A stretch of DNA of 64,000 bases, from NCBI RefSeq assembly GCF_000424665.1, contig NZ_KE384222.1, forward strand, positions 55,660 to 119,659, written 5' to 3'. Shown one piece after another: positions 18,288-28,743 of this stretch. Positions within the stretch are counted from its first letter, which is position 1; each line of letters opens with the position of its first letter. A program made the translations under genes and the position numbers. The stretch is from Salinimicrobium terrae DSM 17865. GTDB taxonomy: Bacteria > Bacteroidota > Bacteroidia > Flavobacteriales > Flavobacteriaceae. The notes beneath the pieces were generated by a model. The model did not search any database. It was not told the origin of the DNA and saw nothing but the letters and a program-made list of their open reading frames with translations.

Positions 18288-19115
18288 ATGTCAGTTAGAA
18301 AATTAAAACCAATTACCCCTGGTCAGCGATTTAGAGTAGTGAACGGATTTGACGCGATCACTACTGATAAGCCGGAGAAAAGTTTATTAGCTCCGAACAA
18401 AAGATCTGGTGGTAGAAACAGTCAGGGAAAAATGACTATGCGCCACATTGGTGGTGGTCATAAAAAGCGTTACAGGATCATCGATTTTAAAAGAGACAAG
18501 CAGGGGATTCCTGCAACTGTTGCTTCTATCGAGTATGATCCAAACAGAACGGCTTTTATCGCTTTATTGAATTATCAGGATGGTGAGAAACGATATATTA
18601 TTGCTCAAAATGGACTTCAGGTTGGGCAGAATATAGTATCTGGAATGGAAGATGTGGCGCCCGAGATAGGGAATGCTATGCCTTTGTCTATCGTTCCTTT
18701 AGGTACTATTGTCTCTTGCATTGAGTTAAGGCCTGGACAGGGAGCTGTTATGGCTCGTAGTGCCGGTGCTTTTGCTCAATTAATGGCGAGAGAGGGTAAA
18801 TATGCAACTATTAAATTGCCTTCTGGAGAAATCCGTAGGGTATTGGCTAGCTGTGTAGCGACTATTGGTGCTGTTTCAAACAGTGACCACCAGTTGTTGA
18901 TTTCAGGAAAGGCCGGTAGACACAGATGGTTGGGTAGAAGACCAAGAACAAGACCTGTGGTTATGAACCCGGTAGATCACCCAATGGGTGGTGGTGAAGG
19001 TCGTGCTTCGGGAGGTCACCCAAGGTCTAGAAATGGAATACCTGCTAAAGGTTTCAGAACCCGTTCCAAGACCAAGTCGAGTAATAAATATATTGTAGAA
19101 CGTAGAAAGAAATAA
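18288..19115 (+). CDS. rplB: 50S ribosomal protein L2
   Basis: 275 residues (E. coli 273). L2 is needed for subunit joining and peptidyl transfer. The RNA-binding [10 protein letters not shown] and the C-terminal [13 protein letters not shown] loop, which includes the conserved His close to the catalytic centre, are intact. rpsS follows after 6 bp. Confidence 0.98.
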   Translation: MSVRKLKPITPGQRFRVVNGFDAITTDKPEKSLLAPNKRSGGRNSQGKMTMRHIGGGHKKRYRIIDFKRDKQGIPATVASIEYDPNRTAFIALLNYQDGEKRYIIAQNGLQVGQNIVSGMEDVAPEIGNAMPLSIVPLGTIVSCIELRPGQGAVMARSAGAFAQLMAREGKYATIKLPSGEIRRVLASCVATIGAVSNSDHQLLISGKAGRHRWLGRRPRTRPVVMNPVDHPMGGGEGRASGGHPRSRNGIPAKGFRTRSKTKSSNKYIVERRKK

Positions 19116-19121
19116 TAAGAT

Positions 19122-19400
19122 ATGGCACGTTCATTAAAAAAAGGACCTTACGTTCACTATAAACTGGAGCAAAAAGTTGCTCAGAATACAGAATCTGGAA
19201 AGAAAGCGGTTATTAAAACCTGGTCAAGGGCTTCAATGATCACTCCAGATTTTGTTGGGCAGACTATTGCTGTACACAACGGGCGCCAATTTGTTCCTGT
19301 GTACATTACCGAGAACATGGTAGGTCATAAATTAGGTGAGTTTTCACCAACAAGATCGTTTAGAGGTCATGCTGGTGCTAAGAATAAAGGTAAAAGATAA
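19122..19400 (+). CDS. rpsS: 30S ribosomal protein S19
   Basis: 92 residues, the same as E. coli. It forms a complex with S13 in the 30S head. [11 protein letters not shown] and the [11 protein letters not shown] block are diagnostic. rplV follows after 8 bp. Confidence 0.98.
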   Translation: MARSLKKGPYVHYKLEQKVAQNTESGKKAVIKTWSRASMITPDFVGQTIAVHNGRQFVPVYITENMVGHKLGEFSPTRSFRGHAGAKNKGKR

Positions 19401-19408
19401 TTGAAGCT

Positions 19409-19816
19409 ATGGGAGTTCGTAAAAGAGAAAGAGCAGAGCAAACTAAAGAAGCTAAAAAGCGAATAGCTTTTGCTAAACTAAATAACTGCCCTACTTCGCC
19501 AAGAAAAATGCGTCTGGTTGCAGATCTTGTTCGTGGTGAAAAAGTAGAAAGAGCGCTTCAGATTTTGAAATTCAATTCTAAAGATGCGTCTAAAAGTCTT
19601 GAGAAATTGTTATTGTCGGCAATTGCCAACTGGCAGTCTAAGAATGAAGATGCAAGCATTGAAGATGCAGAGTTGTTTGTACAGGAGATTCGCGTTGATG
19701 GAGGGAGTATGTTGAAGAGACTACGTCCTGCACCACAGGGTCGCGCACATAGAATTAGAAAACGTTCCAACCATGTCACATTGGTACTTGGAGCAAACAA
19801 TAATACACAAAGCTAG
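19409..19816 (+). CDS. rplV: 50S ribosomal protein L22
   Basis: 135 residues, about 25 longer than E. coli L22, mostly an N-terminal basic extension ([18 protein letters not shown]) before the usual [12 protein letters not shown] start. The beta-hairpin that enters the exit tunnel is present near [13 protein letters not shown]. rpsC follows after 8 bp. Confidence 0.97.
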   Translation: MGVRKRERAEQTKEAKKRIAFAKLNNCPTSPRKMRLVADLVRGEKVERALQILKFNSKDASKSLEKLLLSAIANWQSKNEDASIEDAELFVQEIRVDGGSMLKRLRPAPQGRAHRIRKRSNHVTLVLGANNNTQS

Positions 19817-19824
19817 TTAAGAGT

Positions 19825-20547
19825 ATGGGACAGAAAACAAATCCAATCGGGAATCGCCTTGGTATCATTAGAGGATGGGAATCCAACTGGTACGGAGGAA
19901 ATGACTACGGCGATAAATTAGCCGAAGACGATAAGATTAGAAAGTATATCCATGCTCGTCTTTCAAAAGCGAGTGTATCAAGAGTGATTATAGAGCGTAC
20001 ACTTAAGCTTGTAACCGTTACTATCACCACTGCCCGTCCCGGTATTATTATTGGGAAAGGCGGCCAGGAGGTAGACAAGCTAAAAGAGGAGCTTAAGAAA
20101 ATCACCGACAAGGAGGTTCAAATAAACATCTTTGAGATCAAAAGACCGGAACTTGATGCTCATTTAGTAGCGTCAAGCGTTGCCAGACAAATTGAGAATC
20201 GTATTTCTTACCGTCGGGCAATTAAAATGGCTATTGCGGCTGCAATGAGAATGAACGCTGAAGGTATTAAGATCCAGATCTCTGGCCGATTGAATGGTGC
20301 TGAGATGGCGCGTTCAGAAGGATACAAGGATGGAAGAATTCCATTGTCGACTTTTAGAGCCGATATTGATTATGCTTTGGTTGAGGCACACACTACTTAC
20401 GGTAGACTGGGTGTAAAAGTATGGATCATGAAAGGCGAGGTATACGGTAAAAGAGAACTTTCTCCACTTGTTGGCATGGCCAAAAAACAAGGAGGAAAAC
20501 CCGGAACCGGACGAAGTGGTGCACCAAAATCACGTCGTAGAAAGTAA
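19825..20547 (+). CDS. rpsC: 30S ribosomal protein S3
   Basis: 240 residues (E. coli 233). S3 forms part of the mRNA entry channel and its helicase. The KH domain signature [10 protein letters not shown] follows the N-terminal [12 protein letters not shown]. The C-terminus is Gly/Lys/Arg-rich. A 19-bp gap precedes rplP. Confidence 0.98.
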   Translation: MGQKTNPIGNRLGIIRGWESNWYGGNDYGDKLAEDDKIRKYIHARLSKASVSRVIIERTLKLVTVTITTARPGIIIGKGGQEVDKLKEELKKITDKEVQINIFEIKRPELDAHLVASSVARQIENRISYRRAIKMAIAAAMRMNAEGIKIQISGRLNGAEMARSEGYKDGRIPLSTFRADIDYALVEAHTTYGRLGVKVWIMKGEVYGKRELSPLVGMAKKQGGKPGTGRSGAPKSRRRK

Positions 20548-20566
20548 TTTTTTAAAGTAAAGAAAA

Positions 20567-20986
20567 ATGTTACAGCCTAAAAGAACAAAATATCGCAAGA
20601 TGCAAAAAGGCCGTATGAAAGGTGTTTCTCAAAGAGGACACAGACTTTCAAACGGAACCTTTGGAATCAAATCATTGGATTCAAATTTTGTGACTGCAAG
20701 ACAAATAGAAGCTGCACGTATTGCTGCTACCCGTTATATGAAGAGGGAAGGTTCACTTTGGATTAAAATATTTCCAGATAAGCCTATTACAAAGAAGCCT
20801 CTTGAAGTACGTATGGGTAAAGGAAAAGGTGCTGTTGAATACTGGGCTGCAGTTGTAAAACCAGGAAGAATACTTTTTGAAGTAGGAGGTGTACCTTTTG
20901 ATGTTGCTAAAGAGGCTTTGCGCCTGGCAGCACAAAAACTTCCTGTCAAAACTAAGTTCATTGTAGCTAGAGATTATCAAGCTTAA
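20567..20986 (+). CDS. rplP: 50S ribosomal protein L16
   Basis: 139 residues (E. coli 136). L16 contacts the A-site tRNA elbow region and is needed late in assembly. [11 protein letters not shown] at the start and [12 protein letters not shown] are diagnostic. rpmC follows after 11 bp. Confidence 0.98.
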   Translation: MLQPKRTKYRKMQKGRMKGVSQRGHRLSNGTFGIKSLDSNFVTARQIEAARIAATRYMKREGSLWIKIFPDKPITKKPLEVRMGKGKGAVEYWAAVVKPGRILFEVGGVPFDVAKEALRLAAQKLPVKTKFIVARDYQA

Positions 20987-20997
20987 TTAGAGACATC

Positions 20998-21189
20998 ATG
21001 AAACAATCAGAAGTTAGAGAATTGTCTGTAGCAGAATTACAGGAAGAACTTGGTAAGGAAAGGAAATCATATTCCGATCTTAAAATGGCTCACGCAGTAT
21101 CGCCATTAGAGAACCCAATACAGTTGAGAACTGTGAGAAGATCTATAGCGCGTATTGCTACAGAGTTAACTAAAAGAGAACAACAATAA
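20998..21189 (+). CDS. rpmC: 50S ribosomal protein L29
   Basis: 63 residues, as in E. coli. A two-helix protein at the tunnel exit next to L23. The start M-K-Q-S-E-V-R-E-L and the [10 protein letters not shown] block fit. rpsQ follows after 17 bp. Confidence 0.96.
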   Translation: MKQSEVRELSVAELQEELGKERKSYSDLKMAHAVSPLENPIQLRTVRRSIARIATELTKREQQ

Positions 21190-21206
21190 TTGTTATTCTG
21201 CTGAAA

Positions 21207-21464
21207 ATGGAAAAAAGAAACTTAAGAAAAGAACGTATAGGTGTTGTTACTAGCAATAAGATGGTTAAGTCTATTGTGGTTTCAGAAACTAAGAAAGTAA
21301 AACACCCCATGTATGGAAAGTTCGTTTTGAAAACGAAGAAATATGTGGCACACGACGAAACAAACGACTGCAACATTGGAGATACAGTAAGGATCATGGA
21401 AACTCGTCCTATGAGTAAATCTAAATGCTGGAGGTTAGTAGAAATAATTGAAAGAGCGAAGTAA
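21207..21464 (+). CDS. rpsQ: 30S ribosomal protein S17
   Basis: 85 residues (E. coli 84), an OB-fold primary 16S rRNA binder. [16 protein letters not shown] and the [13 protein letters not shown] block match. rplN follows after 2 bp. Confidence 0.97.
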   Translation: MEKRNLRKERIGVVTSNKMVKSIVVSETKKVKHPMYGKFVLKTKKYVAHDETNDCNIGDTVRIMETRPMSKSKCWRLVEIIERAK

Positions 21465-21466
21465 TT

Positions 21467-21835
21467 ATGGTACAACAAGAGTCTAGATTAAGAGTTGCAG
21501 ACAATACCGGAGCTAAAGAAGTTTTAGTTATTCGCGTATTGGGCGGTACAAATAGAAGATACGCTTCTGTTGGAGACAAGATCGTTGTCAGCGTAAAAGA
21601 AGCTACACCTAACGGGAGCGTTAAGAAAGGTGCAGTTTCAACAGCAGTTGTTGTTCGTACCAAAAAAGAAGTGCGCAGACCAGACGGATCTTACATTCGT
21701 TTTGATGATAACGCATGTGTTCTTTTGAACCCTTCAGGGGAGATGAGAGGAACCCGCGTTTTTGGACCTGTAGCACGTGAACTTCGTGATAAGCAATTCA
21801 TGAAGATCGTATCATTAGCACCAGAAGTGCTTTAA
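21467..21835 (+). CDS. rplN: 50S ribosomal protein L14
   Basis: 122 residues (E. coli 123), at the subunit interface where silencing factor RsfS binds. [17 protein letters not shown] and the C-terminal [13 protein letters not shown] are diagnostic. rplX follows after 12 bp. Confidence 0.98.
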   Translation: MVQQESRLRVADNTGAKEVLVIRVLGGTNRRYASVGDKIVVSVKEATPNGSVKKGAVSTAVVVRTKKEVRRPDGSYIRFDDNACVLLNPSGEMRGTRVFGPVARELRDKQFMKIVSLAPEVL

Positions 21836-21847
21836 TACAGAAATAAG

Positions 21848-22159
21848 ATGAAAAAGCTTAAAATAAAAACCGGAGATACTGTTCGCGTAACTGCTGGAGA
21901 TCATAAAGGTCAGGAAGGTAAAGTACAACAAGTATTTCTGGATAAGAATAAAGCCATTGTGGAAGGTGTAAATATGGTCTCAAAACATGAGAAGCCAAGT
22001 GCATCAAATCCTCAGGGCGGAATCAAGAAGAAGGAAGCATCTATTCATATTTCCAATCTTTCTTTGATCGACAAAAATGGTGATAATACCAGGGTTGGAT
22101 ATAGAACAGAGGACGATAAGAAAGTTAGATTTTCCAAAAAATCCAATGAAGTAATTTAG
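21848..22159 (+). CDS. rplX: 50S ribosomal protein L24
   Basis: 103 residues (E. coli 104), an assembly initiator near the tunnel exit. The KOW motif ([15 protein letters not shown]) lies at residues 6-21. rplE follows after 2 bp. Confidence 0.97.
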   Translation: MKKLKIKTGDTVRVTAGDHKGQEGKVQQVFLDKNKAIVEGVNMVSKHEKPSASNPQGGIKKKEASIHISNLSLIDKNGDNTRVGYRTEDDKKVRFSKKSNEVI

Positions 22160-22161
22160 TT

Positions 22162-22713
22162 ATGGCGTACGTACCAAGACTTAAGAAAGAGTATAAAGAG
22201 AGAGTTATCTCTTCTCTTACAGAAGAATTCAGTTACTCCAACGTAATGGAGGTTCCAAAACTACAGAAGATAGTTGTGAGCCGCGGAGTTGGAGCTGCTG
22301 TGGCAGATAAAAAGCTTATTGATCATGCTGTAGATGAAATGACAGCTATTACTGGTCAAAAAGCCGTTGCGACCATTTCCAAAAAAGATGTTGCTTCTTT
22401 TAAACTACGTAAAGGAATGCCAATTGGGGCCAAAGTTACTTTACGCGGAGAAAGAATGTATGAATTTCTGGATCGTTTAATTACTTCTGCACTTCCACGT
22501 GTGCGCGATTTCAATGGAATCAAAGCAACCGGATTTGACGGAAGAGGAAACTATAACCTCGGTGTGACTGAGCAAATTATTTTCCCGGAGATAGATATTG
22601 ATAAGGTTAACAGGATTAACGGGATGGATATAACTTTCGTTACGAGTGCTAACACCGATAAGGAAGCAAAATCATTGTTAACCGAACTAGGATTACCTTT
22701 TAAAAAGCAATAA
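22162..22713 (+). CDS. rplE: 50S ribosomal protein L5
   Basis: 183 residues (E. coli 179). It binds 5S rRNA and contacts P-site tRNA and S13. [13 protein letters not shown] and the R-D-F-N-G-I block are characteristic. Only 2 bp separate it from rpsN. Confidence 0.98.
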   Translation: MAYVPRLKKEYKERVISSLTEEFSYSNVMEVPKLQKIVVSRGVGAAVADKKLIDHAVDEMTAITGQKAVATISKKDVASFKLRKGMPIGAKVTLRGERMYEFLDRLITSALPRVRDFNGIKATGFDGRGNYNLGVTEQIIFPEIDIDKVNRINGMDITFVTSANTDKEAKSLLTELGLPFKKQ

Positions 22714-22715
22714 TT

Positions 22716-22985
22716 ATGGCTAAAGAATCAATGAAAGCCCGTGAGGTGAAGAGACAGGAATTGGTAGAAAAGTATGCTGAGAAGCGCAAGTCTTTAAAAG
22801 AAGCTGGTGATTATGAAGCATTACAAAAATTACCAAAAAACTCATCTCCTGTACGTTTGCACAACCGTTGTAAATTGACCGGAAGGCCTAGAGGTTATAT
22901 GAGACAGTTTGGAATTTCACGAGTAACTTTTCGCGAAATGGCAAACAATGGGTTAATTCCCGGAGTAAGAAAAGCTAGTTGGTAA
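22716..22985 (+). CDS. rpsN: 30S ribosomal protein S14, zinc-free form
   Basis: 89 residues. The single Cys in [12 protein letters not shown] marks the long, zinc-independent S14 type; the four-Cys ribbon of the short type is absent. The C-terminus G-V-R-K-A-S-W is typical. A 67-bp gap with a nested dyad separates it from rpsH. Confidence 0.97.
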   Translation: MAKESMKAREVKRQELVEKYAEKRKSLKEAGDYEALQKLPKNSSPVRLHNRCKLTGRPRGYMRQFGISRVTFREMANNGLIPGVRKASW

Positions 22986-23052
22986 GATTATAAATTGGGA
23001 GAAGGTTCCACGATATTTATCGAGAGAAAACCCCTTCCGCAAATTGAAATAG
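22986..23052 (+). promoter_or_regulatory. Candidate leader between rpsN and rpsH
   Basis: The outer arms GAAGG/CCTTC and inner CGAT-attt-ATCG can form a two-step hairpin (about 23001-23038), with TTCCACG at 23006-23012. In E. coli S8 represses the spc operon by binding next to the L5 start; a structured element directly before rpsH is compatible with S8 control, by inference. Confidence 0.4.
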
Positions 23053-23451
23053 ATGAATACAGATCCTATTGCAGATTATTTAACAAGAATTAGAAATGCG
23101 GTTGCTGCAAGCCACAGAGTGGTGGAGATACCCGCTTCTAATCTTAAAAAGGAAATTACCAAGATTCTTTTTGATCAGGGATATATCCTTAGTTACAAAT
23201 TTGATGATTCGACCGCTCAGGGGAGCATCAAAATTGCACTAAAATATGATAAGGTTACAAAAGAACCTGTTATCAAAAAAATTCAGCGAATAAGTAAACC
23301 AGGTTTACGTAAGTATGCTGGTGCCAATGAGCTTCCTCGTATCCTTAATGGCCTTGGAATTGCTATTGTTTCTACTTCTCATGGTGTTATGACTGGAAAG
23401 CAGGCGCAACAGGATAAAGTTGGTGGTGAGGTATTGTGCTACGTTTACTAA
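23053..23451 (+). CDS. rpsH: 30S ribosomal protein S8
   Basis: 132 residues (E. coli 130), a primary binder of the 16S central domain and known repressor of spc operons. D-P-I-A-D-Y-L-T-R-I-R-N-A at the start and the C-terminal S-T-S-H-G-V-M-T-G-K are diagnostic. rplF follows after 19 bp. Confidence 0.98.
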   Translation: MNTDPIADYLTRIRNAVAASHRVVEIPASNLKKEITKILFDQGYILSYKFDDSTAQGSIKIALKYDKVTKEPVIKKIQRISKPGLRKYAGANELPRILNGLGIAIVSTSHGVMTGKQAQQDKVGGEVLCYVY

Positions 23452-23470
23452 TATTTAAAGACGAAAAGAA

Positions 23471-24013
23471 ATGTCCAGAATAGGTAAAAATCCAATCACA
23501 GTTCCACAAGGTGTTACAGTAGACATTAAGGATGGAATTGTTACGGCAAAAGGAAAATTAGGGGAGCTTACACAGGAATTCTCTGAGATTGATATTAAGA
23601 TCGAAGAAGGAGTTATTACTTTAGAGCGTCCCTCAGATAAAAAGGATCACAAAGCAAAGCATGGTCTTTACCGCGCTTTAATTAGCAATATGATCGAAGG
23701 TGTTTCCAATGGATTCACACATGAACTTGAATTAGTTGGTGTGGGATACAGGGCGTCTAACCAGGGTCAAAAATTGGATCTTGCAGTTGGGTACTCTCAT
23801 AACATTGTCTTAGATTTGGCCCCCGAAGTAAAGGTGGAAACAATTTCAGATAAAGGTAAAAATCCTGTAGTGAAATTGACTTCACATGATAAACAATTAG
23901 TAGGCCAGGTAGCTGCAAAGATTAGATCTTTCCGTGCACCGGAACCTTACAAAGGTAAAGGTATCAAGTTCAAAGGTGAACAGTTAAGAAGAAAAGCAGG
24001 TAAATCAGCTTAA
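23471..24013 (+). CDS. rplF: 50S ribosomal protein L6
   Basis: 180 residues (E. coli 177). Two related alpha/beta domains. [11 protein letters not shown] at the start and the C-terminal [11 protein letters not shown] signature are intact. rplR follows after 11 bp. Confidence 0.98.
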   Translation: MSRIGKNPITVPQGVTVDIKDGIVTAKGKLGELTQEFSEIDIKIEEGVITLERPSDKKDHKAKHGLYRALISNMIEGVSNGFTHELELVGVGYRASNQGQKLDLAVGYSHNIVLDLAPEVKVETISDKGKNPVVKLTSHDKQLVGQVAAKIRSFRAPEPYKGKGIKFKGEQLRRKAGKSA

Positions 24014-24024
24014 TAACTAAGATT

Positions 24025-24384
24025 ATGGCAGTTTCAAAACAAGATAGAAGAACTAAGATCAAAAAAAGGATCAGAAGAGATATAAGCGGAACTCAGGGCC
24101 GTCCAAGACTTTCAATTTTTAGAAGCAATAAAGAAATTTATGCTCAAATTGTGAATGACGTGGATGGTAAAACTCTGGTAGCTGCTTCTTCAAGAGATAA
24201 GGAAGTTGCATCTGCGACTGTAGAGAATAAAATTGAGCAGGCAGCATTAGTTGGAAAGGCTATTGCTGAAAAAGCTTTAAAAGCCGGGATAGATACCATC
24301 TCTTTTGACAGAGGAGGTTACCTGTACCACGGTAGAGTAAAATCATTAGCAGAAGGTGCTCGCGAAGGAGGACTAAAATTCTAA
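24025..24384 (+). CDS. rplR: 50S ribosomal protein L18
   Basis: 119 residues (E. coli 117), binds 5S rRNA with L5. [16 protein letters not shown] and [12 protein letters not shown] are diagnostic. rpsE follows after 4 bp. Confidence 0.97.
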   Translation: MAVSKQDRRTKIKKRIRRDISGTQGRPRLSIFRSNKEIYAQIVNDVDGKTLVAASSRDKEVASATVENKIEQAALVGKAIAEKALKAGIDTISFDRGGYLYHGRVKSLAEGAREGGLKF

Positions 24385-24388
24385 AAGT

Positions 24389-24913
24389 ATGTATCAGGAT
24401 TATAAAAACGTAGAACTTGTAAAACCAGGTGGACTTGAATTAAAAGATCGTTTGGTGGGTGTACAACGTGTTACTAAAGTTACAAAGGGTGGTAGGGCTT
24501 TCGGCTTTTCTGCAATTGTAGTTGTAGGTGATGAAAATGGGGTTGTAGGCCACGGGTTAGGAAAATCAAAAGAAGTAGCCGATGCAATTGCTAAAGCAGT
24601 TGAAGACGCGAAGAAAAACCTGGTACGTATCCCTCTAAACAAGGGTACTCTACCTCACGAACAAAAAGGTAAATACGGTGGAGCCAGAGTAATGTTATTG
24701 CCGGCGGCTCCCGGTACCGGAGTCATTGCGGGTGGAGCTATTCGTGCAGTACTTGAAGCTGTGGGAGTACATGATGTACTTTCAAAGAACCAGGGGTCTT
24801 CCAACCCTCACAATGTGGTAAAAGCAACTTTTGATGCTTTACTTCAATTGAGGAGTGCAGAGACTGTTGCCAAGCAACGAGGTATTTCTCTTGAAAAAGT
24901 ATTTAAAGGTTAA
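24389..24913 (+). CDS. rpsE: 30S ribosomal protein S5
   Basis: 174 residues (E. coli 167). S5 contributes to accuracy and mRNA unwinding. The N-terminal double-stranded-RNA-binding-like domain has [15 protein letters not shown] and [11 protein letters not shown]; the C-terminal domain has [12 protein letters not shown]. rpmD follows after 12 bp. Confidence 0.98.
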   Translation: MYQDYKNVELVKPGGLELKDRLVGVQRVTKVTKGGRAFGFSAIVVVGDENGVVGHGLGKSKEVADAIAKAVEDAKKNLVRIPLNKGTLPHEQKGKYGGARVMLLPAAPGTGVIAGGAIRAVLEAVGVHDVLSKNQGSSNPHNVVKATFDALLQLRSAETVAKQRGISLEKVFKG

Positions 24914-24925
24914 TAACAAGGAACA

Positions 24926-25108
24926 ATGGGAAGAATTAAAGTAACACAGGTAAAAAGTGCTATTAAGCGCACTCAAAACCAAAAACGTACTTTGGAAGCA
25001 CTTGGACTAAGAAAACTTGGTCAGGTTGTGGAGCATGAAAATACGCCAAACATCCTTGGTATGGTAAATAAAGTAAATCACTTAGTCTCTGTTGAGGAGA
25101 CCAAATAA
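24926..25108 (+). CDS. rpmD: 50S ribosomal protein L30
   Basis: 60 residues (E. coli 59). I-K-V-T-Q-V-K-S-A-I then T-L-E-A-L-G-L-R-K-L-G fits the family. Nine bp before rplO. Confidence 0.96.
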   Translation: MGRIKVTQVKSAIKRTQNQKRTLEALGLRKLGQVVEHENTPNILGMVNKVNHLVSVEETK

Positions 25109-25117
25109 GAAATTCAC

Positions 25118-25570
25118 ATGGATTTAAGTAACTTAAAACCTGCGAAAGGTTCAGTTCAAAGTAACAGTAAGCGAGTTGGGCGTGGTGAAGGATCGGGGAA
25201 AGGCGGTACTGCTACCCGTGGTCACAAAGGTGCCAAGTCTCGTTCTGGTTACTCCAGGAAAATAGGATTTGAAGGAGGGCAAATGCCACTTCAAAGACGT
25301 GTTCCAAAGTTCGGATTCACTAACATTAATCGTAAGGAGTATCAGGGGATTAATCTTGATACCTTACAAAATTTAGTTGATGAAGGTAGAATTACAGATA
25401 CGGTAGACATGAAAGTTCTTTTAGAGAATGGGTTGGCCGGAAAAAATGAGTTGGTTAAGATATTAGGTAGAGGTGAATTAAAAGCAAAGTTGAAAATATC
25501 TGTTCATAAATTTACTGCCTCAGCAAAGCAAGCTATTGAAGCTGCTGGTGGTGAAGCTGTTACTTTATAA
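25118..25570 (+). CDS. rplO: 50S ribosomal protein L15
   Basis: 150 residues (E. coli 144). The Gly-rich basic N-terminus (G-R-G-E-G-S-G-K-G-G-T-A-T-R-G-H-K-G) and G-F-E-G-G-Q-M-P-L-Q-R-R-V-P-K are diagnostic. secY follows after 9 bp. Confidence 0.98.
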   Translation: MDLSNLKPAKGSVQSNSKRVGRGEGSGKGGTATRGHKGAKSRSGYSRKIGFEGGQMPLQRRVPKFGFTNINRKEYQGINLDTLQNLVDEGRITDTVDMKVLLENGLAGKNELVKILGRGELKAKLKISVHKFTASAKQAIEAAGGEAVTL

Positions 25571-25579
25571 TAGATAACA

Positions 25580-26917
25580 ATGAAATTCATCAATATTTTA
25601 AAGAATATCTGGAAAATCGAGGAGCTAAAAAACAGAATTTTAGTAACTCTCGGTTTGTTGTTGGTGTATCGCTTTGGAGCACAGGTAGTGCTTCCCGGAA
25701 TTGATGCGTCTCAATTAGCGAACCTTGCCACTCAAACAGATGGTGGACTGCTGGGATTGCTTAATGCCTTTACAGGAGGTGCATTTTCTAATGCTTCTGT
25801 ATTCGCCTTAGGGATTATGCCTTACATCTCTGCATCTATTGTAGTGCAGTTAATGGGAATTGCTGTTCCTTACCTTCAAAAATTACAGAAGGAAGGGGAG
25901 AGTGGTCGTAGAAGGATTAATCAGATTACCAGGTGGCTTACTATAGCTATAACACTTGTCCAGGGACCGGGTTACATATATAACCTTTTTGCTACTTTAC
26001 CGTCAAGTGCCTTCCTTCTTGGAAGCACAGTAACTTTTGTTGCTTCGTCGGTAATAATCCTGACTACTGGTACCATCTTTGCGATGTGGCTTGGTGAAAA
26101 GATAACCGATAAAGGTATTGGTAATGGTATTTCCCTCCTTATTATGGTTGGTATTATCGCAACTTTGCCACAAGCATTTATCCAGGAATTTGCTTCCAGA
26201 GTATTTGAATCGAACGGAGGTCTTATTATGATCCTTATTGAACTTGTGATTTGGTTCGTGATCATATTAGCCAGTGTAATGTTGGTAATGGCTGTACGAC
26301 AAATTCCGGTACAGTATGCGAGAAGGACTGCTTCTGGGGGTTACGAGAAAAATGTTTTTGGTTCAAGACAATATATCCCATTAAAGCTTAATGCTTCTGG
26401 GGTTATGCCAATTATTTTTGCCCAGGCAATCATGTTTATTCCTGCCGCAGTTGCCGGACTTTCACAGTCTGAAACAGCTCAGGGCGTAACTGCCGCCTTT
26501 AGTGATATCTTCGGCTTTTGGTACAATCTCGTGTTCGCGTTGTTAATCATTATATTTACGTATTTTTACACCGCGATTACAGTACCTACTAATAAAATGG
26601 CAGACGATCTTAAGAGAAGTGGTGGTTTCATCCCCGGTATTAGACCAGGAACTGAGACTGCTGAATTTCTTGACAGGATCATGTCACAAATCACCCTTCC
26701 TGGATCTATATTCCTGGCGCTTATTGCAGTGTTCCCTGCTATTATCGTGTCACTTTTAGGAGTACAGGCTGGCTGGGCATTGTTCTTCGGAGGAACATCA
26801 TTGTTAATTATGGTAGGAGTTGCAATTGATACCATGCAACAGGTAAATGGATACCTATTGAACAGACATTACGATGGACTCATGAAAACCGGTAAAAACA
26901 GAAAAGCTGTAGCATAA
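25580..26917 (+). CDS. secY: Protein translocase subunit SecY
   Basis: 445 residues (E. coli 443) with ten predicted transmembrane helices. It forms the protein-conducting channel with SecE and SecG. The plug and helix 2 region ([11 protein letters not shown]), the cytoplasmic loop V-Q-Y-A-R-R and the C-terminal R-P-G-x-x-T region with L-D-R-I are intact. The position between rplO and infA is standard. The last base of its TAA is the first base of infA. With ffh at 40148 the window supplies two parts of cotranslational export. Confidence 0.98.
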   Translation: MKFINILKNIWKIEELKNRILVTLGLLLVYRFGAQVVLPGIDASQLANLATQTDGGLLGLLNAFTGGAFSNASVFALGIMPYISASIVVQLMGIAVPYLQKLQKEGESGRRRINQITRWLTIAITLVQGPGYIYNLFATLPSSAFLLGSTVTFVASSVIILTTGTIFAMWLGEKITDKGIGNGISLLIMVGIIATLPQAFIQEFASRVFESNGGLIMILIELVIWFVIILASVMLVMAVRQIPVQYARRTASGGYEKNVFGSRQYIPLKLNASGVMPIIFAQAIMFIPAAVAGLSQSETAQGVTAAFSDIFGFWYNLVFALLIIIFTYFYTAITVPTNKMADDLKRSGGFIPGIRPGTETAEFLDRIMSQITLPGSIFLALIAVFPAIIVSLLGVQAGWALFFGGTSLLIMVGVAIDTMQQVNGYLLNRHYDGLMKTGKNRKAVA

Positions 26918-27132
26918 TGGCAAAACAATCGGCAATAGAACAAGACGGAACGATCATTGAAGCATTGTCAAATGCTATGTTCCGGGTGGAATTAGAGAAT
27001 GGTCATGTAGTGACCGCGCATATTTCAGGTAAAATGCGAATGCATTATATTAAGTTATTGCCTGGGGACAAAGTGAAATTAGAAATGAGCCCGTACGATT
27101 TATCTAAGGCTCGAATAACTTACAGATACTAA
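26917..27132 (+). CDS. infA: Translation initiation factor IF-1
   Basis: 71 residues plus stop (E. coli 72), an S1/OB-fold factor binding the 30S A site. [11 protein letters not shown] and [14 protein letters not shown] are characteristic. It overlaps secY by one base; rpmJ starts 5 bp after its stop. Confidence 0.98.
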   Translation: MAKQSAIEQDGTIIEALSNAMFRVELENGHVVTAHISGKMRMHYIKLLPGDKVKLEMSPYDLSKARITYRY

Positions 27133-27137
27133 TAACT

Positions 27138-27254
27138 ATGAAAGTTAGAGCATCAATTAAAAAAAGAAGTGCCGAGTGCAAAATTGTGCGAAGAAAAGGC
27201 AGACTGTACGTGATTAACAAAAAGAATCCAAAATTTAAACAAAGACAAGGGTAG
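27138..27254 (+). CDS. rpmJ: 50S ribosomal protein L36, zinc-free form
   Basis: A 38-residue frame from ATG 27138 to TAG 27254, easily missed because of its size. It begins [10 protein letters not shown] and ends K-F-K-Q-R-Q-G, with the core [12 protein letters not shown]. Of the residues that hold zinc in classical L36 only one Cys (Cys14) remains, so this is the zinc-independent form. Five bp after infA, 2 bp before rpsM. Confidence 0.96.
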   Translation: MKVRASIKKRSAECKIVRRKGRLYVINKKNPKFKQRQG

Positions 27255-27256
27255 TT

Positions 27257-27631
27257 ATGGCTAGAATTGCAGGTGTTGATATACCAAAACAAAAGCGAGG
27301 CGTTATAGCATTGACCTATATCTTCGGAATTGGAAAGAGCAGAGCTCAGGAAATTCTTAAAGAGGCCAACGTAGAAGAAGGAAAGAAAGTTTCAGACTGG
27401 AACGATGACGAGATCGGAAGAATTCGTGAGGCAGTTGGCGCTTTTAAAATTGAAGGGGAATTACGTTCAGAAGTTCAATTGAGCATTAAGCGCTTAATGG
27501 ATATTGGAAGTTACAGAGGAATTCGTCACAGAGCGGGATTACCGTTAAGAGGACAGAGAACTAAGAACAACTCCAGAACCAGAAAAGGAAGAAGAAAAAC
27601 AGTTGCCAACAAAAAGAAAGCAACTAAATAA
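27257..27631 (+). CDS. rpsM: 30S ribosomal protein S13
   Basis: 124 residues (E. coli 118). It bridges the 30S head to L5 and contacts P-site tRNA through its basic tail. A-R-I-A-G-V-D-I-P at the start and [17 protein letters not shown] are diagnostic. rpsK follows after 8 bp. Confidence 0.98.
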   Translation: MARIAGVDIPKQKRGVIALTYIFGIGKSRAQEILKEANVEEGKKVSDWNDDEIGRIREAVGAFKIEGELRSEVQLSIKRLMDIGSYRGIRHRAGLPLRGQRTKNNSRTRKGRRKTVANKKKATK

Positions 27632-27639
27632 TAAGTAGG

Positions 27640-28029
27640 ATGGCAAAAGCAAAAGCAGCTCAAAAGAAGCGTAAAGTTAATGTTGAGTCTATTGGAGAAG
27701 CACATGTTACTGCTTCTTTCAACAACATTATAATATCGTTAACCAATAAGAAAGGTGATGTTATCTCCTGGTCTTCTGCCGGTAAAATGGGATTTAGAGG
27801 ATCTAAGAAAAACACTCCTTATGCAGCACAATTAGCTGCAGAAGACGCATCAAAAGTGGCCCACGAAGCAGGTCTTCGTAAGGTAAAAGTATATGTGAAA
27901 GGACCAGGAAACGGAAGAGAATCTGCAATTCGTTCCCTTCACAATGCTGGTATTGAAGTAACCGAGATCATTGACGTTACTCCACTTCCACACAACGGAT
28001 GTCGTCCTCCAAAAAGACGTAGAGTTTAA
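27640..28029 (+). CDS. rpsK: 30S ribosomal protein S11
   Basis: 129 residues, equal to E. coli. It lies on the 30S platform near the anti-Shine-Dalgarno region. [11 protein letters not shown] and the C-terminal [13 protein letters not shown] are diagnostic. An 88-bp gap with nested inverted repeats precedes rpsD. Confidence 0.98.
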   Translation: MAKAKAAQKKRKVNVESIGEAHVTASFNNIIISLTNKKGDVISWSSAGKMGFRGSKKNTPYAAQLAAEDASKVAHEAGLRKVKVYVKGPGNGRESAIRSLHNAGIEVTEIIDVTPLPHNGCRPPKRRRV

Positions 28030-28117
28030 TTAACAAGTATAACAAAAGTAAGCAAAGAGATCTGCGAAGGACAGTGACCTTAATTCCACGATCGCTTGCT
28101 TTATAATCAAATTTTCA
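28030..28117 (+). promoter_or_regulatory. Candidate leader between rpsK and rpsD
   Basis: Three nested pairs can form one long hairpin: AAGCAA/TTGCTT (28050-28055 with 28096-28101), GATC/GATC (28059-28062 with 28090-28093) and AAGG/CCTT (28067-28070 with 28078-28081, 7-base loop). TTCCACG lies at 28084-28090. S4 is the autogenous repressor of alpha operons in other bacteria; this sits just before rpsD, so S4 control is plausible but unproven. Confidence 0.45.
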
Positions 28118-28723
28118 ATGGCAAGATATACTGGTCCAAAGACTAAAATCGCCCGTAAATTCGGGGAAGCTATTTTCGGAGATGACAAATCTTTTGAAAA
28201 AAGAAATTATCCTCCGGGACAACACGGTAATAACCGTCGTCGCGGAAAAAAATCTGAATATGCTGTCCAGTTAATGGAGAAGCAAAAAGCTAAGTATACC
28301 TATGGTATTCTTGAGCGTCAATTCAGGAACATGTTTGAAAAAGCAACACGTGCCCAGGGAATTACCGGGGAGGTGCTTTTGCAATTATGTGAGTCTCGTT
28401 TAGACAACGTGGTATACAGAATGGGAATTTCCCCTTCACGACGTGGAGCAAGACAATTAGTTTCTCACAGGCACATTACCGTTAACGGAGAATTGGTAAA
28501 CATACCTTCTTACCAGTTAAAGGCAGGAGATGTAGTAGGAGTAAGAGAGAAATCTAAATCCTTAACCGCTATCCAGGATTCACTGGCTAATTCCAGTAGT
28601 GTGTATGAATGGATAACATTCAACAACGAGACCAAACAAGGAACTTTTGTTTCTGTTCCGGGAAGAGTACAAATTCCCGAAAATATAAATGAACAATTCA
28701 TCGTCGAATTATATTCGAAATAA
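28118..28723 (+). CDS. rpsD: 30S ribosomal protein S4
   Basis: 201 residues (E. coli 206). A primary assembly protein and translational repressor in other bacteria. [23 protein letters not shown] and the S4 domain ([19 protein letters not shown]) are clear. No zinc Cys cluster is present near the N-terminus. rpoA follows after 20 bp. Confidence 0.98.
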   Translation: MARYTGPKTKIARKFGEAIFGDDKSFEKRNYPPGQHGNNRRRGKKSEYAVQLMEKQKAKYTYGILERQFRNMFEKATRAQGITGEVLLQLCESRLDNVVYRMGISPSRRGARQLVSHRHITVNGELVNIPSYQLKAGDVVGVREKSKSLTAIQDSLANSSSVYEWITFNNETKQGTFVSVPGRVQIPENINEQFIVELYSK

Positions 28724-28743
28724 TAATTCACAGAAGTCGTAAT

